A DNA stretch of 64,000 nucleotides from Anaerolinea sp. Lineage in GTDB: Bacteria; Chloroflexota; Anaerolineae; Anaerolineales; Villigracilaceae. The DNA lies in NCBI GenBank assembly GCA_020723805.1, contig DYID01000010.1:34852-98851 (forward strand). Reading direction: 5' to 3'. Position numbers and translations under genes: made by a program. Under the pieces are notes generated by a model. That model was not told the DNA's origin. It made no database searches and saw only the letters and a program-made list of their open reading frames with translations. This document shows, in pieces, positions 60,263-64,000 of this stretch (position 1 is its first letter; each line of letters begins with the position of its first letter).

Positions 60263-60640
60263 ATGCCCGCCTACGACTTCATCTGCAATGACTGCAACCA
60301 GCGCTTCGAGGTATTCATGACCTTCGCCGAGTACGGCAAAAAGACCGTCAAATGTACATTGTGTGGGAGCAAAAACGTCCGACGGCGGATGACGAAGGTA
60401 CGCATTGCCAAATCGGATGAAAGCCGCATGGAGTCAATGGCAGACGATTTCAGCGGCTTCGAAGGCTTGGAAGAAGACCCCCGCGCCATGGGCAGGATGA
60501 TGCGAAAACTGGGAAAGGAAATGGGCGAGGAACTGCCGCCCGAATTCGACGAAGTGGTGGAGCGGCTGGAGAAGGGTCAAAGCCCCGAGGAAATCGAAAA
60601 AGAGGTTCCCAGCCTGAGCGGAGATTCCAGCGAAGAGTAA
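60263..60640 (+). CDS. FmdB-family zinc ribbon protein
   Basis: A 125-residue protein with an N-terminal zinc ribbon: MPAYDFICNDCNQRFEVF and CTLCGS give the four cysteines (C-x2-C, C-x2-C). The rest is acidic and helical. FmdB-type proteins are putative regulators. TAAAAT lies six bases before ATG, another leaderless-looking start. A bidirectional terminator follows. Confidence 0.85.
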   Translation: MPAYDFICNDCNQRFEVFMTFAEYGKKTVKCTLCGSKNVRRRMTKVRIAKSDESRMESMADDFSGFEGLEEDPRAMGRMMRKLGKEMGEELPPEFDEVVERLEKGQSPEEIEKEVPSLSGDSSEE

Positions 60641-60668
60641 AGCAGAGCAGACTTCAGGTCCGAAAAAG

Positions 60669-60699
60669 AACCGCCCTTTTACCAAGGGCGGTTTTCGTT
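60669..60699. terminator. Bidirectional rho-independent terminator
   Basis: AACCGCCCTT (60669-60678), loop TTACC, AAGGGCGGTT (60684-60693), with TTCGTT on one side and GAAAAAG on the other. Serves both the FmdB gene and the convergent gene at 60703. Confidence 0.85.
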
Positions 60700-60702
60700 G
60701 TG

Positions 60703-61377
60703 TCACTCTTCCTTGCCTGCTACGACTTTCTCCACCTGCTTTGCGGTATCCTTGAGGTTGCGGACGCGCCCCAGCATATCGTGCCAGAAGGAACTGCCGG
60801 CGCTCGCCGCCAGCCCGGTGACGACCGTCCCGCCGATTTGCCCGGCTGGCGTATTGAGCGCCGCCGCCACCTGCGGAGAAAAGAATGAACCGAGGATATC
60901 GAACGTGTTGATTTGCAGGGCAAATGCAATGACAATACCAATCGCCGCCGAAAGCGTGCGCAAAATGGTGATGCGCTGTTTTGTGCTGGCGGCGTAGCGC
61001 TCGCGCAAAATCGCCAGTTTGATGGCGACCTCCTTACGGGTGGTGTTTACCTGTTCTTCCAGCCCCAATTCCTCCAGCGTCTTCACCGCGCTGCCCGCCA
61101 CGTCCTTTGCCATGCGGTTCAATTCATCCAGGTCCAGGCGGGTCTTTTCGGCAACCGTCTGAATGGCAACCACCTTCGCCGCCTCGCCCGAACCTTCCGG
61201 CAGCCACTCCTGCACCGACTTCACCACATCGTCCGGGTTGACCTGTTTCTGCAAGCCTTTGAAGAATGAAAACGGCTCCAGGATGGTCTCCACGCTGACC
61301 GACAAGACCAGCAGGATCGCGAAGTACGCGCCCAACACGCCAAGGACTGCCGAAATGCTATTGATATCGAATTCCAT
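60703..61377 (-). CDS. Hypothetical membrane protein
   Basis: A 224-residue protein with an N-terminal helix (SAVLGVLGAYFAILLVLSVS), a cytosolic helical region (about 35-125) and a second hydrophobic stretch (ITILRTLSAAIGIVIAFALQ, about 135-154) followed by a Gly/Ala-rich segment. No family recognised. ATG 61377 follows AGAGGAG; a TATACT lies about 30 bases upstream. Confidence 0.65.
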   Translation of the reverse strand: MEFDINSISAVLGVLGAYFAILLVLSVSVETILEPFSFFKGLQKQVNPDDVVKSVQEWLPEGSGEAAKVVAIQTVAEKTRLDLDELNRMAKDVAGSAVKTLEELGLEEQVNTTRKEVAIKLAILRERYAASTKQRITILRTLSAAIGIVIAFALQINTFDILGSFFSPQVAAALNTPAGQIGGTVVTGLAASAGSSFWHDMLGRVRNLKDTAKQVEKVVAGKEE

Positions 61378-61501
61378 GGGGATTCTCCTCTATAAGATTG
61401 GCTGTGGACAGTATATCATTTCCAACGTTTCGCAGACGATTTCCCGCCTCTTTCCTACGGGACGCTTGCTTCGCCTTCAACGGTTTTTTCTCCGCCTGAA
61501 G

Positions 61502-61906
61502 TTATCCTATATCGCCCTGCTGACTATCGCAGGATTCTTTTACTGAGGACAGAAAGCCTTCCGCAACTTTAACTGAACGATATGCATCTCCCGACGTGAC
61601 ATGCATGGAAACACCGTAGTCCCCGATACTGCGAAGTTCGAATAACCAGTTGAGTTTCTTCCCTTCGTCCTGGTCCAACATCCCTGTTTTGACAAAATGT
61701 TGATGAATGAGGGCGATGACGCCGCTATGTTTGGTTGTATCGAGCCCCTGTTTCAACAAAAGCGCACTGGCTGAATAAAAAGCGGCATAATAGGCGCGCG
61801 ATGCGGCAATGTCAAAATATCCCTTCTCCAACAAATCTTTCGCGGCATTCAGGTTCGTTTCAGCGCGTTCCAAATTCGATGCGATCTCATTGGAAAAATC
61901 ATCCAT
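61502..61906 (-). CDS. HEPN-domain protein (toxin partner of an MNT module)
   Basis: A 134-residue HEPN protein: helical, with ASRAYYAAFYSASALLL and the motif RSIGDYGVSMH, corresponding to the R-x4-6-H ribonuclease signature region. The ATG overlaps the stop of the nucleotidyltransferase (TAATG). In HEPN-MNT modules the HEPN subunit is an RNase toxin that the MNT protein inactivates by adenylylation. Confidence 0.85.
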   Translation of the reverse strand: MDDFSNEIASNLERAETNLNAAKDLLEKGYFDIAASRAYYAAFYSASALLLKQGLDTTKHSGVIALIHQHFVKTGMLDQDEGKKLNWLFELRSIGDYGVSMHVTSGDAYRSVKVAEGFLSSVKESCDSQQGDIG

Positions 61907-62223
61907 TACACTGCCACCCCTTCGCGCCGCACATTCCGATATAAAGAAAGATTGCCCGCTTCAAAATCGCCAACTGAAACAGGCTTGGCTGAAATCAATC
62001 GTTCGGATTCGAGCTGGATGGGATACAAAAGGTCAACTAAATTCCATAACTCGGCGAAATAATCCAGCGGCGGCTCGAGCAATACAAGCAAATCAATGTC
62101 GCTGGCGGTTGTTGCTTCTCCGCGAGCCAGTGAACCATACAAAATCACACCCTTGAGCCGCTCCCCGTAGTATTTTACAAGGGTTGCTTTGCATTTTCGG
62201 AGAATCTCGTCAAGCTCAACCAT
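61906..62223 (-). CDS. MNT-type nucleotidyltransferase (antitoxin)
   Basis: A 105-residue minimal nucleotidyltransferase with the signature GSLARGEATTASDIDLLV (about residues 31-48; the Gly-Ser and Asp-x-Asp metal ligands). A TATAAT lies eight bases before ATG 62223, so the transcript is probably leaderless. Coupled by overlap to the HEPN gene. Confidence 0.87.
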   Translation of the reverse strand: MVELDEILRKCKATLVKYYGERLKGVILYGSLARGEATTASDIDLLVLLEPPLDYFAELWNLVDLLYPIQLESERLISAKPVSVGDFEAGNLSLYRNVRREGVAV

Positions 62224-62231
62224 CGAATAAT

Positions 62232-62237
62232 ATTATA
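62232..62237 (-). promoter_or_regulatory. -10 box of a probable leaderless promoter (HEPN/MNT module)
   Basis: TATAAT on the minus strand eight bases before the ATG at 62223, with no ribosome-binding site. Confidence 0.5.
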
Positions 62238-62255
62238 CAGCAGGAACTTTCGCTC

Positions 62256-62870
62256 TTACTCGCTCATTCTGGAAAGAATTACCTTCCTCAACTCCTCCTG
62301 CACCCGTTCCCACGGTTGTGACGCGTCCACCACCACCCAGCGCTGCGGCTCCTGTTTCACCATCTCCAAATACCCCGCGCGGACGCGTTGATGGAACTCG
62401 ACAGTGTAAGCGTCCATGCGGTTCCATTCATTGCCTTTTTTCTTGCGCTTGAGACCGGTTTCCACATCCACGTCGAGCAGGAGGGTTAGATCTGGGACCA
62501 AGCCTCCGGTGGCGTACCGCACCAGAGCGCGAATCTGCTCGAGGTCCTGCTGGTGACCGTAGCCCTGATAGGCGATGGTCGAATCGTAATAGCGGTCCGA
62601 GATGACAATTTCTCCAGCCGCCAGCCGCGGCTTGATGACCTGTTCCACAATTTGAGCGCGCGCCGCCTGGTAGAGCAGGGTTTCGGTGCGGGGGTGCATC
62701 TCAGCGTTCTTCATGTCGTGCAGAATGTCGCGGATTTGCTCGCTGATGGAGGTGCCGCCCGGTTCGCGCGTTGGAAAGACCACATATCCTTTGCCGCGCA
62801 GGTATTCCACCAAGTGAGGAATGTGAGAGGTCTTGCCGGAACCTTCCGGTCCTTCGAGGGTGATGAACAT
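62256..62870 (-). CDS. tmk: Thymidylate kinase
   Basis: Converts dTMP to dTDP with ATP (204 residues). P-loop EGPEGSGKTSH (residues 6-16), the DR(Y/H) motif SDRYYDSTIAYQGYG with the DRY motif, EPGGT and the LID region DVDVETGLKRKKKGNEWNRM. Start ATG 62870; a longer open frame upstream is out of register with the family. Codes for the enzyme of DNA precursor synthesis; isolated between the HEPN module and the GIDE gene. Confidence 0.95.
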   Translation of the reverse strand: MFITLEGPEGSGKTSHIPHLVEYLRGKGYVVFPTREPGGTSISEQIRDILHDMKNAEMHPRTETLLYQAARAQIVEQVIKPRLAAGEIVISDRYYDSTIAYQGYGHQQDLEQIRALVRYATGGLVPDLTLLLDVDVETGLKRKKKGNEWNRMDAYTVEFHQRVRAGYLEMVKQEPQRWVVVDASQPWERVQEELRKVILSRMSE

Positions 62871-62901
62871 ATCCTGATTGCTCGCTCCGGGAAATGGCGC
62901 T

Positions 62902-63627
62902 CTAGCGGCTTGCAAAGAAGAGAGCCAACGCAACTCCGACAACAACGCCGACCAAAACAGTGGCAACGACCTGCCAGGAAAACCTGCCCAGCAATCGCAG
63001 TTTGCCTTGATCGCTGACAATAAGCGGCGAATTGGCATCCATCACCCGTGCCCCAAGCTGCGATGAAGTCTTGCCAAGCAGATAGATCTGATCGCCCTGT
63101 TCAATGTATCGCTCCTGAACGCGCATGTTCTTGTTCAGGTTTAGAAAACCCTTCGTGTTCACGCCTATTTCGTTCAGTGCCGCCTGGGTTCCCTCGTCCA
63201 GTGAAGAAAAAAGGCTGGATGACTGGCTCGCATCGTTGCGCAGAAGGAGTTCCATGTGCGGACCGGGATGAACCCGCATTCGCCCGGTGCCATCGTATAC
63301 ATCGAACGGCGCTGTGGATGTATTGCTGTAAACAGTGACCCAATGGGAACTTTTACCGGAACTGCGCCTCTCCGCCACCTCGACCTGCCACAAAACACAG
63401 GGCGTCTTCGTGATGGGGCTATGGAGGATCGTTTCACCATCAGCCTTGCCAACGATCTCGACCTGTTCGCCCGCCGGAAGCAAGGCGATCTCACTGGTTG
63501 ACGTCCGGACCATGCGCAAAATTTTCCCGATCGTCCTATAGGACAAGAGTAGCCCCAGGAAACCACCCAAGGCGCCTCCCCCGATGGTCATCAGATTGTT
63601 CTTTATAAAATCCAACAAGGTATCCAT
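62902..63627 (-). CDS. GIDE-domain membrane protein (MULAN-like, no RING)
   Basis: A 241-residue protein with a membrane segment at each end (about residues 12-32 and 220-238). The middle matches the GIDE/BAM domain of mitochondrial E3 ligase MUL1: PAGEQVEIVGKADG, SPITKTPCVLWQVEVAERR, VHPGPHMELLL and GDQIYLLGKTSS. The eukaryotic RING finger is absent; the protein ends after the second helix. Bacterial members are of unknown function. Start ATG 63627. Confidence 0.75.
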   Translation of the reverse strand: MDTLLDFIKNNLMTIGGGALGGFLGLLLSYRTIGKILRMVRTSTSEIALLPAGEQVEIVGKADGETILHSPITKTPCVLWQVEVAERRSSGKSSHWVTVYSNTSTAPFDVYDGTGRMRVHPGPHMELLLRNDASQSSSLFSSLDEGTQAALNEIGVNTKGFLNLNKNMRVQERYIEQGDQIYLLGKTSSQLGARVMDANSPLIVSDQGKLRLLGRFSWQVVATVLVGVVVGVALALFFASR

Positions 63628-63835
63628 GTCAATCACTCCATGACTGCCCGGCAGAGGTTGGCGTATGTGAATCCCTGACGGAGCCTTTGGGAACTTCAAA
63701 TGCTATGAACATCAGCAATTTCAATGCCAATTATAAGGTTGGATTCAACAATTTAACACATTTTGTACACAATCCTTTAACTCATCTGTAACAATCGGAG
63801 AATAAAATTTTTTTGAAATAGACAAGGAGATTCGA

Positions 63836-64000
63836 ATGTCTTTGAAGAAAGTTTTGTATGTTCTATTTGTGATCGTCATTGCGGGTGGATCGGCGCTGAC
63901 GGGCGCGGCGGCAGGCGGATTTGCCGTCTATCGGGCGGTACAGCAGCGCAACAGTTTACCCCCCTCTGTTCAAAACATCCTGACGGCGAATAGCCCGGCG
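63836..64000 (+). CDS. N-terminus of a secreted or membrane-anchored protein (partial)
   Basis: 55 residues are in the window, starting at ATG 63836 after AAGGAG. A basic start and a hydrophobic stretch (VLYVLFVIVIAGGSALTGAA) form a signal peptide or anchor, followed by a charged linker (YRAVQQRNSLPPS). It could be the start of an HtrA-like protease or another exported protein; too little is seen to decide. Confidence 0.6.
   Translation, partial: MSLKKVLYVLFVIVIAGGSALTGAAAGGFAVYRAVQQRNSLPPSVQNILTANSPA

Noticed and set aside
61163-61546. Plus-strand frame of 127 codons between two minus genes
   Set aside because: Mostly antisense to the gene at 60703, no domain or ribosome-binding site.

Overview
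The window looks like a chromosomal segment from a Chloroflexota bacterium, probably Anaerolineae. This is an inference from gene content: two proteins with the YYY/DUF2298 membrane domain (known mainly from Chloroflexi and archaea), a Tad-type CpaE/CpaF pair, several leaderless-looking promoters with TATAAT a few bases before ATG, and moderately high GC. Nearly all genes are on the minus strand. The main exceptions are toxin-antitoxin modules, an FmdB-type gene, a small membrane protein and a partial gene at the right edge. No rRNA, tRNA or CRISPR array was found.

Layout. 1-7000: an apparent purine salvage/catabolism operon read right to left (8-oxoguanine deaminase, cupin, adenine deaminase, HutC-type GntR regulator, YgeY-like M20 hydrolase, ATCase-like carbamoyltransferase). 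It has a clear sigma70 promoter and a palindromic operator at 6949-6994, and a GxxExxY cassette is inserted in it. 7000-9200: an alpha/beta hydrolase and two tandem V4R-domain proteins. 9400-13100: an XRE-TPR-GNAT operon, then CpaF and a small partner. 13300-17600: CpaE-like receiver-ATPase, response regulator and two histidine kinases, one with an MshEN-like N-terminus. 17600-25500: amidohydrolase, parB, parA, PfkB kinase, jag, yidC, a beta-propeller lipoprotein, yidD, rnpA, rpmH. This is the conserved cluster often found near the origin, but dnaA is absent. 25500-28840: two TrkA/RCK proteins and a KimA-like APC permease, probably a potassium uptake operon. 28900-35000: a large sensor kinase, an AT-rich orphan, two PlsC acyltransferases and cmk.

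35000-55500 is a surface-glycan region: four large GT-C type membrane proteins (two with YYY domains), two methyltransferases, a GT4 glycosyltransferase, an SGNH hydrolase, a CDP-paratose-epimerase-like SDR and an UPF0104 flippase-like protein. Three toxin-antitoxin modules (TumE type, two VapBC type) are inserted in it. 55460-57261 is lepA. 57400-64000 holds four unrecognised genes, FmdB, a HEPN/MNT module, tmk, a GIDE-domain membrane protein and the start of a secreted or anchored protein.

The most striking feature is non-coding or cryptic. At least sixteen tandem arrays with a strict 7-bp period (families such as AATTGGT, ACGATTT, GAAAGTA, AGGTCAA, GATTTTG and their complements) are scattered through the window. 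Some lie inside genes in frame, where three units encode a 7-residue repeat. Others start exactly at stop codons or end exactly at start codons, replacing the ribosome-binding site of parA and of a YYY gene. Four palindromic or MITE-like elements and three copies of a G/C-rich palindromic insert (two inside coding regions) add to a repeat-rich picture.
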